A stretch of 64,000 nucleotides of DNA from contig CALUWI010000004.1 of assembly GCA_944324465.1 (NCBI GenBank), forward strand, positions 62,001 through 126,000, written 5' to 3'. Under the pieces are notes generated by a model, which saw only the letters and a list, made by a program, of their open reading frames with translations, did not search any database and was not told where the DNA came from. This document shows, in pieces, positions 44,384 through 56,492 of this stretch (its first letter is position 1; each line of letters starts with the position of its first letter). The position numbers and the translations under genes were made by a program. This DNA comes from an uncultured Mucispirillum sp. GTDB taxonomy: Bacteria > Chrysiogenota > Deferribacteres > Deferribacterales > Mucispirillaceae.

Positions 44384-45898
44384 ATGACAAATTTTATATT
44401 TAGTTTCATTCGCTCAGGAGCTGGAGTATTAATAAGCCGTGTTTTTGGTCTTATAAGAGATGTGGCAATAGGTGTAGTATTTGGTGCAACAGCTGTTACA
44501 GATGTATTTTTTGTAGCACTTGCTATACCTAACTTATTTAGAGAATTTTTTGTTGAAGGTGCTATGTCTTCAGCCTTTATGCCTTTTTTAGCAGAAAAAT
44601 ATAAAAAGGGCGGTAGACCTGCACAAAATTTATACCTTACTCAAATAGTTATAATGCAGACATTTTTTGTTACTATTATCAGTATCATAATAATGGTTTT
44701 TGCAGATTATGTCTTAAGAATTTTCTTAAGAGGTAAAGATTATCTTTCTGATGCTGCATTAATGTCTATGGGTGCAGACCTTATTCATATTATGATGCCT
44801 TTTCTTATACTGATATGTATTATTGGTATGTTTTCCGGCTTTTTAAATATAAATAGAAGTTATTTTATATCTTATGCGTCAAGTGCTCTTTTTAATATTT
44901 GTATGATACTTGGAGCATGGGTTGCATACCATAACTCAAAAGATATTACATACCTTGCTTATGGTGTAATTGCTGGCGGTGTTTTACAGCTTATTATAGT
45001 ATATTTTGTAGCCATTTATTATGGGTATAGACCAAAGTTTTCAAAAACATTTGATGAAGATGTGAAAAAAACTTATCTTTTGCTTGTGCCGTCTTTAGCA
45101 GGTGTAAGTATAAGTCAGCTTAACTTTGTAATAGGCAGGATATTAACATCATACCTTGCACAAGGCTCTATTTCCTGGCTTTTTTATGCAAGCAGACTTT
45201 TCCAGTTTCCACTAGGTGTATTTTCTGTTACACTTGGAGTAGTAAGTCTTACAGAACTTTCAAAAGCAAGAGCCGATAATGATATAGCAAGACGCAATGA
45301 AATTATTAATAAAGCATTTTTATCTCTTTTTATAATAATTATCCCTGCAACTATAGGTTTAATTGGACTTTCTACAGAGCTTATAAGGTTTGTTTTTCAG
45401 GATTTATCATCATTTTTCCTGCACAGAACAAGTGCATTTTCAGATGAATCTGTTATTAAAACATCTATTGCTTTAAAAATGTATGCGTCAGGGCTTATAT
45501 TCTTTTCTCTTGCTAACTTATTAACAAGGGTATTTCACTCAGAAAAGAATACAAAAACACCTGTAAAATGCGCATTTTTTGCATTTTTAGCAAATGTAAT
45601 GTTAAGCCTTATTTTAATGCAGTTTTTAGCTCATGCAGGTATTGCTTTAGCTGGTGCTTTAGCTGCTGTTGTCAATTCATTATTATTATTCTATCATATA
45701 AAAGATTTTAAATTTGATATAAAAAATAATGCTCAAATTTTAGTAAAAGTATTATTTGCAAATATTTTAATGGGCATAGCTTTAGTTTTATGTCAGTATG
45801 CTGGTATATATGTGCTTATAAATATTGCTGTATGTATTATAGTGTATTTTGCAGCTTTAAAATTAATGAAAATAAATATATTAAGGTTATTAAGATGA
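44384..45898 (+). CDS. murJ: Lipid II flippase MurJ
   Basis: Polytopic inner-membrane protein (504 residues, about 14 hydrophobic segments) of the MOP superfamily that flips lipid II for peptidoglycan synthesis. The N-terminal signature SRVFGLIRDVAIGVVFGA and DVFFVALAIPNLFREFFVEGAMSSAF is diagnostic. AAAGGA precedes the ATG. It ends with an ATGA overlap with dtd. Confidence 0.95.
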   Translation: MTNFIFSFIRSGAGVLISRVFGLIRDVAIGVVFGATAVTDVFFVALAIPNLFREFFVEGAMSSAFMPFLAEKYKKGGRPAQNLYLTQIVIMQTFFVTIISIIIMVFADYVLRIFLRGKDYLSDAALMSMGADLIHIMMPFLILICIIGMFSGFLNINRSYFISYASSALFNICMILGAWVAYHNSKDITYLAYGVIAGGVLQLIIVYFVAIYYGYRPKFSKTFDEDVKKTYLLLVPSLAGVSISQLNFVIGRILTSYLAQGSISWLFYASRLFQFPLGVFSVTLGVVSLTELSKARADNDIARRNEIINKAFLSLFIIIIPATIGLIGLSTELIRFVFQDLSSFFLHRTSAFSDESVIKTSIALKMYASGLIFFSLANLLTRVFHSEKNTKTPVKCAFFAFLANVMLSLILMQFLAHAGIALAGALAAVVNSLLLFYHIKDFKFDIKNNAQILVKVLFANILMGIALVLCQYAGIYVLINIAVCIIVYFAALKLMKINILRLLR

Positions 45899-46335
45899 TA
45901 GCAGTGGTTCAAAGAGTTTATGAAGCATCAGTGAAAGTTGATGGTGACATAAAAGGTTGTATTGGTAATGGTTTATTAGTATTTTTCTGTGTAGAAGATG
46001 GAGATACTGATGATAAAATTACATATATGTCTGAAAAAATACTTAATTTAAGAATTTTTGAGGACGATAATGGTAAAATGAGTAAAAGCCTGCAGGATAT
46101 AAATGGTGATATGCTTATAATAAGTCAGTTTACTCTTGCTGGTGACTGCTCAAAAGGAAGAAGACCTGATTTTACAGGGGCAGCAAAGCCAGATATTGCA
46201 AAAGCAATGTATAATAAATTTATAGATGATGTTTCATCTAAAATAAATGGTAATACTGCCTGCGGTATTTTTGGTGCAGATATGAAAGTATCTTTAATAA
46301 ATGACGGTCCTGTTACAATGATTATTAAGAGGTAG
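45895..46335 (+). CDS. dtd: D-aminoacyl-tRNA deacylase
   Basis: Removes D-amino acids from mischarged tRNAs (146 residues). The active-site motif SQFTLAGDCSKGRRPDFTGAA and the C-terminal NDGPVTMII (Gly-cisPro type) are intact. The ATG 45895 gives the canonical MIAVVQRV start and overlaps murJ by four bases; the longer in-frame extension into murJ is not real. Confidence 0.95.
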   Translation: MIAVVQRVYEASVKVDGDIKGCIGNGLLVFFCVEDGDTDDKITYMSEKILNLRIFEDDNGKMSKSLQDINGDMLIISQFTLAGDCSKGRRPDFTGAAKPDIAKAMYNKFIDDVSSKINGNTACGIFGADMKVSLINDGPVTMIIKR

Positions 46336-46337
46336 TA

Positions 46338-46961
46338 ATGCAGATTGAAAGACTTACATTAAAACTTTTAGCAGAAAACTGCTATATTTATCATAATGAA
46401 AAGGAATGTATTGTATTTGACCCAGGCAGTGATTATGAACATATAAAAGCATATATTGAAAATAAAAACTTATCTGTAAAAATGATACTTTTAACACACT
46501 GTCATTTTGACCATGTAGGTGCAGTAAGTGATTTAAAAGAATATTATAATGCAAAAGTTATGTGCCATAAAGATGATTTATTAATGCTTAAATCTGCCAA
46601 TAAAAGTGCAGCAAGTTATGGACTTATGCCTGTAAAAATACCAGAAATTGATGAATTTTTTAATGATAATGATATTATTTCTTTTAATGATGTAAAATTA
46701 AAAGTTATTCATACTCCAGGACATTCTGCAGGCAGTGTGTGTTTTTATGCAGAAGAAGATAAATTTGTAATCAGCGGTGATACATTATTTTACGAATCTG
46801 TTGGCAGAACAGATTTTCCGTCAGGCTCTCAGACAGAACTTGAAAATTCTATTAGAAATAAACTTTACAATCTGCCTGATGATACTATGGTGCTGCCAGG
46901 TCACGGCTTTCATACATCTATTAAACATGAAAAAGAATACAACCCATTTGTTCATGTTTAA
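46338..46961 (+). CDS. Metallo-beta-lactamase-fold hydrolase, glyoxalase II-like
   Basis: A 207-residue zinc hydrolase. The metal motif H-x-H-x-D-H is in THCHFDHVG, followed by HTPGHSAGSVCF, SGDTLF and a C-terminal PGHGFHTS. It belongs to the short bacterial glyoxalase-II-like group that hydrolyses thioesters; the substrate is unknown. It begins 2 bases after dtd with an AGGTAG upstream. Confidence 0.88.
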   Translation: MQIERLTLKLLAENCYIYHNEKECIVFDPGSDYEHIKAYIENKNLSVKMILLTHCHFDHVGAVSDLKEYYNAKVMCHKDDLLMLKSANKSAASYGLMPVKIPEIDEFFNDNDIISFNDVKLKVIHTPGHSAGSVCFYAEEDKFVISGDTLFYESVGRTDFPSGSQTELENSIRNKLYNLPDDTMVLPGHGFHTSIKHEKEYNPFVHV

Positions 46962-47014
46962 AAATATTATTATCAATCTTGACTTATTGAAACAAAGTGG
47001 TATATATTAAGAAC

Positions 47015-47605
47015 ATGACACGATTGTTAGTAGATACATCCAGTGATTACCTTGTTATAGTTGTTGCACGAGATAATAATATCCTTGCAAGTCAGCTTAT
47101 ATATGCAGGTAAAAAAATGAGTGAGTTACTGCTGGAACAGGTTGATAATATTTTAAAATCAATATCATTGACTATTGATGATATTGATGAATTTTATGCT
47201 GGTATTGGACCTGGCTCTTTTACTGGTGTAAGAATTGGGGTAGCTTTAATATTAGGTTTATCATCTGGCTCAAATAAAAAAGCCTATGGTATATCTTCTC
47301 TTGATGTGGAAGCGGTTGTTTCTGGCAGAGATACATTGAAAACAGCATCACTTTTAAAAGGTGACTGTTATACAGTAAGGAATTATGATTTTACTAATAA
47401 TGTGTTTTCTCCATATTATTTAGAAGAAATCATTGATAATAAAATTAATAATTATACCCTTATAAATAATGGCAAAACCTATTTCCCTAACTTAATGTTT
47501 GCAGTACAGAGTGGTAAATTGTGGGATTTTCGTGCAGAGTGTTTGCCAATATACTTGAGAAAATCTGAAGCAGAGATTAATCTTGATAAGAAAAGCATCT
47601 CTTGA
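47015..47605 (+). CDS. tsaB: tRNA t6A synthesis protein TsaB
   Basis: Partner of TsaD in making threonylcarbamoyladenosine at tRNA position 37 (196 residues). The N-terminal LLVDTSSDY, the conserved YAGIGPGSFTGVRIGV and an ASKHA fold fit TsaB; the Zn-binding motifs of TsaD are absent. The start at ATG 47015 gives the usual short N-terminus; a GTG at 46997 in the same frame is less likely. It overlaps rimI by 23 bases, a familiar tsaB-rimI pairing. Confidence 0.92.
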   Translation: MTRLLVDTSSDYLVIVVARDNNILASQLIYAGKKMSELLLEQVDNILKSISLTIDDIDEFYAGIGPGSFTGVRIGVALILGLSSGSNKKAYGISSLDVEAVVSGRDTLKTASLLKGDCYTVRNYDFTNNVFSPYYLEEIIDNKINNYTLINNGKTYFPNLMFAVQSGKLWDFRAECLPIYLRKSEAEINLDKKSIS

Positions 47606-48011
47606 AGATTTAAATGATATATATAATATAGAAGTATCGTCTTTTGAAACTCCATGGGAAAAGGCTTCCATAGAGGTAGAGTTTTATAAAGATTATTCTA
47701 GTATTTATGTATATGAAGTAGATAAAAAAGTTGCAGCATATATTATTACATGGCTTTTAGGTCCAGAAGCAGAATTGATTACTATTGCAGTTGATGAAGG
47801 CTGTCGCAGGCAGGGGATAGGAAAAGCCCTTTTTGCCTATATGAAAATGCTTTATGGCGAAAATGTTTTATGGCACTTAGAAGTTGCATGTGAAAATAAT
47901 AGTGCAATACAAATGTATAAAGGCTTTGGTTTTGAAATAACTTCAACCATAGCAAATTACTATGGAGATGGTAAAAACGCTTTTAGGATGATTTTATCTC
48001 CAAATAAATAA
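47583..48011 (+). CDS. rimI: Ribosomal-protein-alanine N-acetyltransferase RimI-like
   Basis: A GNAT acetyltransferase (142 residues) expected to acetylate the N-terminal alanine of ribosomal protein S18. The acetyl-CoA loop is CRRQGIGKALF. The surrounding SSFETPWEKASIE, ITIAVDEG and LEVACENNSAIQMYKGFGFE match RimI. The start is a TTG at 47583 inside tsaB. The substrate is inferred from family and context. Confidence 0.88.
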   Translation: MIRKASLEDLNDIYNIEVSSFETPWEKASIEVEFYKDYSSIYVYEVDKKVAAYIITWLLGPEAELITIAVDEGCRRQGIGKALFAYMKMLYGENVLWHLEVACENNSAIQMYKGFGFEITSTIANYYGDGKNAFRMILSPNK

Positions 48012-48028
48012 TGATAGGAGTTGCAAAT

Positions 48029-48247
48029 ATGACTGAAGATAAGTTTGAGCTGTATGAGCGTATTAGTAAAGAAAATACTGAATTTAAAAAACTTTTTGAT
48101 GAACATATCCGTTTTGAGCAGGATTTAGAAGCTTTATACAGCTTAAAATATTTTCCACCTGAAGTTGAAACAAAAATCAAAGAGATTAAACGAAGAAAAT
48201 TATTAGGTAAAGATAGAATGGAGCAGATTATTGCTTCTTATCAATAA
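48029..48247 (+). CDS. DUF465 (YdcH-like) small protein
   Basis: A 72-residue, highly charged helical protein. The pattern FDEHIRFEQDLEAL followed by IKRRKLLGKDRMEQIIASY fits the DUF465/YdcH family of short coiled-coil proteins of unknown function. The start at ATG 48029 is chosen because GGAG lies eight bases upstream; an in-frame ATG at 48011 would overlap rimI by one base. Confidence 0.75.
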   Translation: MTEDKFELYERISKENTEFKKLFDEHIRFEQDLEALYSLKYFPPEVETKIKEIKRRKLLGKDRMEQIIASYQ

Positions 48248-48271
48248 AGATATAACACTATAAAGGAGTGT

Positions 48272-50696
<2,425 letters not shown>

Positions 50697-50697
<1 letters not shown>

Positions 50698-52061
50698 TGG
50701 TTAAATCAACAGATTATATTATTATCGGTGCAGGCCCTGCGGGGGTCTGTGCCGCCAATATTCTTTCAAAAAGTGGTAAAAAAATTGTTATAGTTGGGAA
50801 AGTTTTAGGGGGTTCATACTGCTCTACTAATAGTATTGTTTCTGAATCGCTTGTTGGACTTTCGAAAATGTTTGAGAAGTTTAGAATCATAAAAGATTCT
50901 TTTATTGAAGATGATGTTGCTAATGTGGCTCTTGATTTTAAACGAGTAAAAAAAATTGTAGACAGCAACTTAAATAAAGCTAAAAAGCAGTTTTTAGAAG
51001 TAATAGAAGATTCACAGGCAGAATATGTTGAAGGTACTGCCTGCTTTACAGATAGTAATATGCTTGATATTACTTTACCTGATAATTCTGTAGTTTCCTA
51101 TAAGTTTAAAAAATGCTTAATTGCAACTGGTGCTGTAGTTCCTAAATCAAGCCTTTATCCAAGCAAGAAAAATTTAGATGTTTCTACATTTATAAATATG
51201 GAAGATATTCCTGACAGTGTGGCAATCATTGGCGGCGGGGCTTTAGGTGTGGAAGTAGCATCTTTTTTTAGTCGTTTCGGCTCAAAAGTAACACTTGTAG
51301 AAAAAAGTGACAGACTTCTTCCAATAGTAGATGCTCAAATTTCAAAAAAATTAGAAGATACATTAAAAAAACGCGGCATTAATGTTGTTACATCTCATAA
51401 TATCACAAAAATAGAGCGTGTTGGTCAGAAATATATTGCTTTATCAGAAGCAGGACCTGTGGAAAGTGAAGAAATTTTTATATGCACAGGCAGAGTTCCT
51501 GCAGTACAGGAATTAAAACTTGAAAATGCTGGTGTCAATATAGATGAAAACGGATATATAGTATACACTAATAACCTGCAGACAGATAATAAAAATATAT
51601 ATATTGCAGGGGATGTATCATATATTATGATGAATATAAGCTGGGCATATTATTCAGCAGCAGTTGCAGCAAGAAATATGCTTGGAGAAAATATTGAATA
51701 TACACCAGAAATTCTGCCTGTATATATTGATACAGACCCAGAAATAGCACTTATTGGCTTATCAGAAGAAACGGCAAAAGCCCGCGGTCTTGATTATGGT
51801 GTTTTCAAATATGTTTTTGGTGATATTTACGGAATATATAATTATGCAGGCGGACAGCAGACTGTAATTAAAACAATCTATGATAAAAGCAGTAAAACAT
51901 TTTTAGGCATACAGGCTATGGGGCGTGGTGTAAATGGATTAATTGCTACATTTGCCATTATCATAAAACTTAAAATAACAATAGAACAGATTCCTGATTT
52001 TGTATATATTAATCCTGTATTTAATGAATTTTTTAAAGAGGTTTCAGAAAAACTGTTATGA
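50697..52061 (+). CDS. Lpd-like FAD/NAD-binding protein lacking the redox disulfide
   Basis: A 454-residue member of the pyridine nucleotide-disulfide oxidoreductase family. It has an FAD motif IIIGAGPAGVCAA (residues 8-20), an NAD motif AIIGGGALGVEVASFF, IYIAGDVSY and a C-terminal dimerisation domain. Where active relatives have CLNVGC, this protein reads YCSTNS (residues 41-46), so the redox Cys pair is absent. The catalytic His-Pro of the C-terminal domain is Asn-Pro (YINPVFNEFF). It cannot act as ordinary lipoamide dehydrogenase. It may use FAD for another reaction or serve as a structural or regulatory protein. It overlaps ahcY and plsC by one and four bases, so it belongs to that operon. 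Confidence 0.8.
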
Positions 52062-52771
52062 AAAAAGTAGGTGGAATTTTAAGATTTCTCAAAGCAGTAA
52101 TATTTGTATTAAATTATGCAATAGCAGCATATATTGTAAATATATTTGGCAGTGGTGAAAAATTTCTCAAACCAAGAACAGGCACTGGTGCTAAAAAACT
52201 TATGAATATAACTGGTGCAAAAATTACAGTTTCTGGAACAGAAAATATTGATACAAATAAACATTATATATTTGTTGGCAACCATAGAAGTTATACCGAT
52301 ATTTTAGTTTTATTTGCAGCTGGTGGTGTGGCAGGCTGTCATTTTACTTTTATGGCTAAAAAAGAGCTTTTCCGCATACCTTTTCTTGGTAAAGCAATGA
52401 CATTTTTACATGTTATTGGCGTTGAAAGAGGCTCTACATCAAAAGCTATGAAAAGTCTTTTAGAAGCAATAGAAGTTATTAAAACAGGCAGAAATGTTGT
52501 AATTTTCCCAGAAGGCACAAGAAGTAATGACGGTTATACATTAAGTCCTTTTAAAAAAGGTGCATTTACTATTGCTAAAAGAGCAGAAGTGGATGTTATA
52601 CCTTTTGTTATTGAAGGTACAGAAAAATATATGCCTAAAAAAGGATTTGGAATGTATAAAGCCGATGTAAGCATAAAATTTTATCCGCCAATTTCTACAC
52701 ATGATAAAACTGATACAGAAATTATGAATGAAGCTGAAAATGTTATAAAAGAAGCTTTATGTCAGAAGTAA
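52058..52771 (+). CDS. plsC: 1-acyl-sn-glycerol-3-phosphate acyltransferase
   Basis: Membrane acyltransferase (237 residues) that makes phosphatidic acid. Catalytic HX4D is in GNHRSYTDI, and the substrate motif is FPEGTRS. A hydrophobic N-terminal segment (residues 8-30) anchors it. It starts with an ATGA overlap with the Lpd-like gene and overlaps folK by 13 bases. Confidence 0.9.
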   Translation: MKKVGGILRFLKAVIFVLNYAIAAYIVNIFGSGEKFLKPRTGTGAKKLMNITGAKITVSGTENIDTNKHYIFVGNHRSYTDILVLFAAGGVAGCHFTFMAKKELFRIPFLGKAMTFLHVIGVERGSTSKAMKSLLEAIEVIKTGRNVVIFPEGTRSNDGYTLSPFKKGAFTIAKRAEVDVIPFVIEGTEKYMPKKGFGMYKADVSIKFYPPISTHDKTDTEIMNEAENVIKEALCQK

Positions 52772-53256
52772 TTTTTGGTTTAGGCTCAAATCTGAATAAC
52801 CCTGTTATGCAGCTGCAGACTGCTGTTGATAATTTAGGCAGATACTTTGCACTGCAAAGGGTTTCAAAAATATATAAATCCCAATCACTTTTAAAAGATA
52901 ATCAGGAAGATTATTATAATATTGCTGTTCTTGCAGAAACAGATAAATCATCACAGGAAATATTATTTATAACTCAAAGCATAGAAAAAGATATGGGGCG
53001 TGTAAAACTTAAAAAATGGGGCGAAAGAGTTATAGATATTGACATTATTGATTATAACAGAGAGATTATTAAACAGGATAATTTAGAAATACCACATAAT
53101 CAGATGATTTATAGAAGTTTTGTATTAAAACCATTAAAAGATGTTATGCCTGAATATATTCACCCAGTGTTAAACTTATCAGTGCAGGATATGATTAACA
53201 GCTTAGAAGATGACTATAATATTACAATTTGCCAAAATAAGTTCGTTTTTTTATAA
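52759..53256 (+). CDS. folK: HPPK (6-hydroxymethyl-dihydropterin pyrophosphokinase)
   Basis: Pyrophosphorylates 6-hydroxymethyl-7,8-dihydropterin in folate synthesis (165 residues). The opening VIFGLGSNLNNP, the central EKDMGRVKLKKWGERVIDID and the Mg-binding DIDIIDY followed by IPHNQM are family-typical. The Arg-rich catalytic loop is partly Lys here (GRVKLKKWG), which is conservative. No other folate genes are adjacent. Confidence 0.9.
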   Translation: MSEVIFGLGSNLNNPVMQLQTAVDNLGRYFALQRVSKIYKSQSLLKDNQEDYYNIAVLAETDKSSQEILFITQSIEKDMGRVKLKKWGERVIDIDIIDYNREIIKQDNLEIPHNQMIYRSFVLKPLKDVMPEYIHPVLNLSVQDMINSLEDDYNITICQNKFVFL

Positions 53257-53283
53257 AAAATACATATAAATAGAAGATTTTTA

Positions 53284-53312
53284 TTGATAGAAAAAAAATA
53301 TTGTTTTATATA
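53284..53312 (+). promoter_or_regulatory. Probable sigma-70 promoter for hisS-aspS
   Basis: TTGATA (53284-53289), a 17-base spacer and TATATA (53307-53312) lie about 40 bases upstream of the inferred hisS start. Confidence 0.5.
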
Positions 53313-53351
53313 TATTTTTTAGTGTTTAATTTTATATTAAGGATACATACA

Positions 53352-54605
53352 TTGTTACAGAAAGTAAAAGGTTTTAGAGATATTTTTGGTGAAGATACTG
53401 CATACTGGCATAAAGTAGAAGCAAAATTGCAGAAATTTTTTAAAAGCTGTGGTTTTAGTGAATTTCGCCTTCCTGTTTTAGAAAAAACAGCTGTTTTTAA
53501 ACGCGGAATAGGAGAAACAACAGATATTGTTGAAAAAGAAATGTTTACTTTTATTGACAGTGAAGAACAGGTCAGCTTAAGACCAGAAGGCACAGCAGCA
53601 TTAATGCGTGCATATATTGAAAATAATCTTCATAACCCGCCTGGTATTAAAAAATATTATTATTTAGGCAATATGTTTCGCAGAGAGCGTCCTCAAAAGG
53701 GCAGGTTTCGCCAGTTTACTCAAATTGGTGTAGAAGTTCTTGAATGTGATGCACCACTTTTAGATGCTGAAATTATTGGAATGTTATATAAAACTTCTGA
53801 AATATTAGGGTTTAATAACTATGTTTCTATGGAAATAAACTCTATAGGCTGCCCAGACTGCAGACCAAAATATAAAGAAGATTTAATTAAATATTTTGAT
53901 AAAGAAAAAGATAAACTTTGTGATGACTGTAAAAGGCGTCTTGCAACAAATCCATTAAGAATATTAGACTGTAAAATAGAAAGCTGTAAAAATATAGCAA
54001 AAGATGCACCAAGTATTTTAAATTATTTATGTGATACATGCAGCAGTCATTTTGAAAGTGTACAAGAATATCTTAAAATGATGAATATACCTTTCAAAAT
54101 AAATGAGAGAATGGTTCGCGGACTTGATTATTACATAAGAACAGCATTTGAACTTGTTACAGATAAACTAGGAGCAGCAAGTGCAGTTGGTGCAGGTGGC
54201 AGATATGACGGACTTATTAAAAGTTTAGGCGGCAAAGATGCTGCAGGTATTGGCTTTGCAATAGGGCTTGATAGAGTTGTAGAACTTTTAAAAGAGGTAA
54301 ACCCTGTAGATTATCATTATACAGATGTGTTTATACTTGTTTTTGATAAAGAAAATCTTCCATATACTTTTAATCTTGTGGAAAATCTTCGCAGTGCAGG
54401 GTATGTGGCAGAATATGATTATAATATTGCATCAATGAAAAGCCAGATGAAAAAGGCAGATAAGTCAAAAGCCAGATATGCTGTTATTTTAGGCAGCAAT
54501 GAAGTAAAAGAAAATAAGGCATCTGTTAAAGATTTAGTCAGTGGTGAACAGTCTTTAATAGAGCTTGAAAATGTATTTGAATATTTAAAAAATAAATTAA
54601 TCTAA
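53352..54605 (+). CDS. hisS: Histidyl-tRNA synthetase
   Basis: Class II synthetase (417 residues from the TTG at 53352). The usual opening LQKVKGFRDIFGEDT, motif 2 in YYLGNMFRRERPQKGRFRQF, the His-specific MVRGLDYYIRTAFE and motif 3 region GIGFAIGLDRV are present, with a C-terminal anticodon domain. The TTG start is supported by AAGGA eight bases upstream. A TTG at 53301 in frame would add a hydrophobic tail and overlap the promoter; it is rejected. Confidence 0.95.
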   Translation: MLQKVKGFRDIFGEDTAYWHKVEAKLQKFFKSCGFSEFRLPVLEKTAVFKRGIGETTDIVEKEMFTFIDSEEQVSLRPEGTAALMRAYIENNLHNPPGIKKYYYLGNMFRRERPQKGRFRQFTQIGVEVLECDAPLLDAEIIGMLYKTSEILGFNNYVSMEINSIGCPDCRPKYKEDLIKYFDKEKDKLCDDCKRRLATNPLRILDCKIESCKNIAKDAPSILNYLCDTCSSHFESVQEYLKMMNIPFKINERMVRGLDYYIRTAFELVTDKLGAASAVGAGGRYDGLIKSLGGKDAAGIGFAIGLDRVVELLKEVNPVDYHYTDVFILVFDKENLPYTFNLVENLRSAGYVAEYDYNIASMKSQMKKADKSKARYAVILGSNEVKENKASVKDLVSGEQSLIELENVFEYLKNKLI

Positions 54606-54624
54606 AGATAAGTTGGAGAATATT

Positions 54625-56421
54625 ATGTTAACAAATATGGCAGATTGGAGAAGAACGCATAGCTGCGGTGTTTTGACTGATAAAAATATCGGTGAAGAAG
54701 TTTTATTAATGGGCTGGGTACAGCGCAGAAGGGACCATGGCGGCGTTATATTTATTGATTTAAGAGACAGAGAAGGTATTACTCAAATAGTTTTAAATGA
54801 ATCAGCACCAGTTGCAAGAGAAACAGGTGAAGCTGTTAGAAATGAATATGTTATTGCAGTAAAAGGTAAAGTAGTTGCCCGTCCTGAAGGTATGGTAAAC
54901 CCTAATATAAAAACTGGTATGATAGATGTTATTGTAAGCGAAATTAAAATATTAAATAATGCATTAACTCCACCATTTATGATTGATGAACACACAGATG
55001 CAGCAGAAGATGTGCGTTTAAAATACAGATATCTTGATTTAAGACGCCCACAGCTGCAAAAAAATATTATGATGCGTAATAATATTACTAAATCTATTAG
55101 AGAATATATGTGGGCTAATGGTTTTATTGATATTGAAACACCATTTTTAGGTAAAAGTACACCAGAAGGTGCAAGAGATTATCTTGTTCCAAGCCGTGTA
55201 AACCCTGGTAAATTTTATGCTCTGCCACAATCTCCACAGCAGTTTAAACAGTTATTAATGGTTGGCGGTTTTGAGCGTTATTTCCAAATTGTAAAATGTT
55301 TTAGGGATGAAGATTTAAGAGCAGACAGACAGCCTGAATTTACTCAGCTTGATATTGAAATGTCATTTATTGATAGAAATGATATTATGGATATGATAGA
55401 AGGCTTAATTGCTAAATTATTTAAAGATATTTTAGATATAGATGTTCCAAGACCATTCCCAACAATTATGTATAAAGATGCTATGGAGCTTTATGGTCAT
55501 GATGCACCAGATACTCGTTTTGGTCTTCATTTAAAAACTATTAATAATATGGTAGAAAACTGTTCATTTAAAGTATTTTCTGACACTGTTAAAAATGGCG
55601 GTATAGTAAAAGCTGTAAATGCAAAAGGTGCAGGTAAAGTATTTTCAAGAAAAACTCTTGATGAACTTGGTGAATATGTTGTAAGCCTTGGTGCAAAAGG
55701 TTTAGCTTATATTAAAATTAATGATGATGGTATCCAGTCTCCACTTGTTAAAAATTTAGGTGAAGAATTAACTTATGAAATAATTAAAGTTATGGAAGGC
55801 GAGCCAGGGGATATTATATTCTTTGGTGCAGGTGATGAAAGCCTTGTTAACCTTACAATGTCTAAACTTCGTCTTAAACTTGGCAGCCTTTTAGGTTTAA
55901 TTAATCCAAAACAATACAATCTTGTATGGGTATTAGAGTTCCCACTTTTAGAATGGTCTCCAGAAGATAAACGCTATGTAGCAGTTCACCACCCATTTAC
56001 TGCTCCAATGGATGAAGATATTGAAAATCTTGACAGCAATCCAAAAGCAGTTAGAGCAAAAGCGTATGACCTTGTATTAAATGGCTCAGAAATAGGCGGC
56101 GGAAGTATCAGAATACACAGAAGTGATATTCAGCAGAAAATGTTTGAGCGTTTAGGCTTAGGTGAAGAAGAAATTAAAGAAAAATTTGGTTACTTTGTAG
56201 ATGCATTAAAATACGGTACTCCACCACATGGCGGTATAGCTTTTGGTGTAGACAGAATTGCATCAATTTTTGCAGGTGCTGAATCTATTAGAGATGTTAT
56301 AGCATTTCCAAAAACACAAAAAGCAACTGATTTAATGAGCGGTGCTCCAGATTTTGTTGAGCCAAAACAGCTTAAAGAATTATACATAAGAAGTGATGTT
56401 CCAGCAAATAAAACTGTTTAA
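54625..56421 (+). CDS. aspS: Aspartyl-tRNA synthetase
   Basis: Class IIb bacterial-type synthetase (598 residues). It has an N-terminal OB anticodon domain (VLLMGWVQRRRDHGGVIFIDLRD-type region), motif 2 in FRDEDLRADRQPEF, a GAD insertion domain (about residues 290-420), and motif 3 GGIAFGVDRI. The start ATG 54625 has GGAG six bases upstream. The long bacterial form may be discriminating or not; this cannot be told by eye. It lies 19 bases after hisS, the common hisS-aspS order. Confidence 0.96.
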   Translation: MLTNMADWRRTHSCGVLTDKNIGEEVLLMGWVQRRRDHGGVIFIDLRDREGITQIVLNESAPVARETGEAVRNEYVIAVKGKVVARPEGMVNPNIKTGMIDVIVSEIKILNNALTPPFMIDEHTDAAEDVRLKYRYLDLRRPQLQKNIMMRNNITKSIREYMWANGFIDIETPFLGKSTPEGARDYLVPSRVNPGKFYALPQSPQQFKQLLMVGGFERYFQIVKCFRDEDLRADRQPEFTQLDIEMSFIDRNDIMDMIEGLIAKLFKDILDIDVPRPFPTIMYKDAMELYGHDAPDTRFGLHLKTINNMVENCSFKVFSDTVKNGGIVKAVNAKGAGKVFSRKTLDELGEYVVSLGAKGLAYIKINDDGIQSPLVKNLGEELTYEIIKVMEGEPGDIIFFGAGDESLVNLTMSKLRLKLGSLLGLINPKQYNLVWVLEFPLLEWSPEDKRYVAVHHPFTAPMDEDIENLDSNPKAVRAKAYDLVLNGSEIGGGSIRIHRSDIQQKMFERLGLGEEEIKEKFGYFVDALKYGTPPHGGIAFGVDRIASIFAGAESIRDVIAFPKTQKATDLMSGAPDFVEPKQLKELYIRSDVPANKTV

Positions 56422-56433
56422 TTGCGATATTAC

Positions 56434-56462
56434 TTGACAAAAGTATAAAAATAAACCATTAT
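56434..56462 (+). promoter_or_regulatory. Probable promoter of the LysM lipoprotein gene
   Basis: A consensus TTGACA at 56434-56439 is followed at 17 bases by CATTAT (56457-56462), with overlapping ATTATA and TATAGT as alternative -10 elements. An AGGAGG lies at 56481-56486 before the start codon. Confidence 0.5.
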
Positions 56463-56492
56463 AGTATATATAAATTCACAAGGAGGTTTATT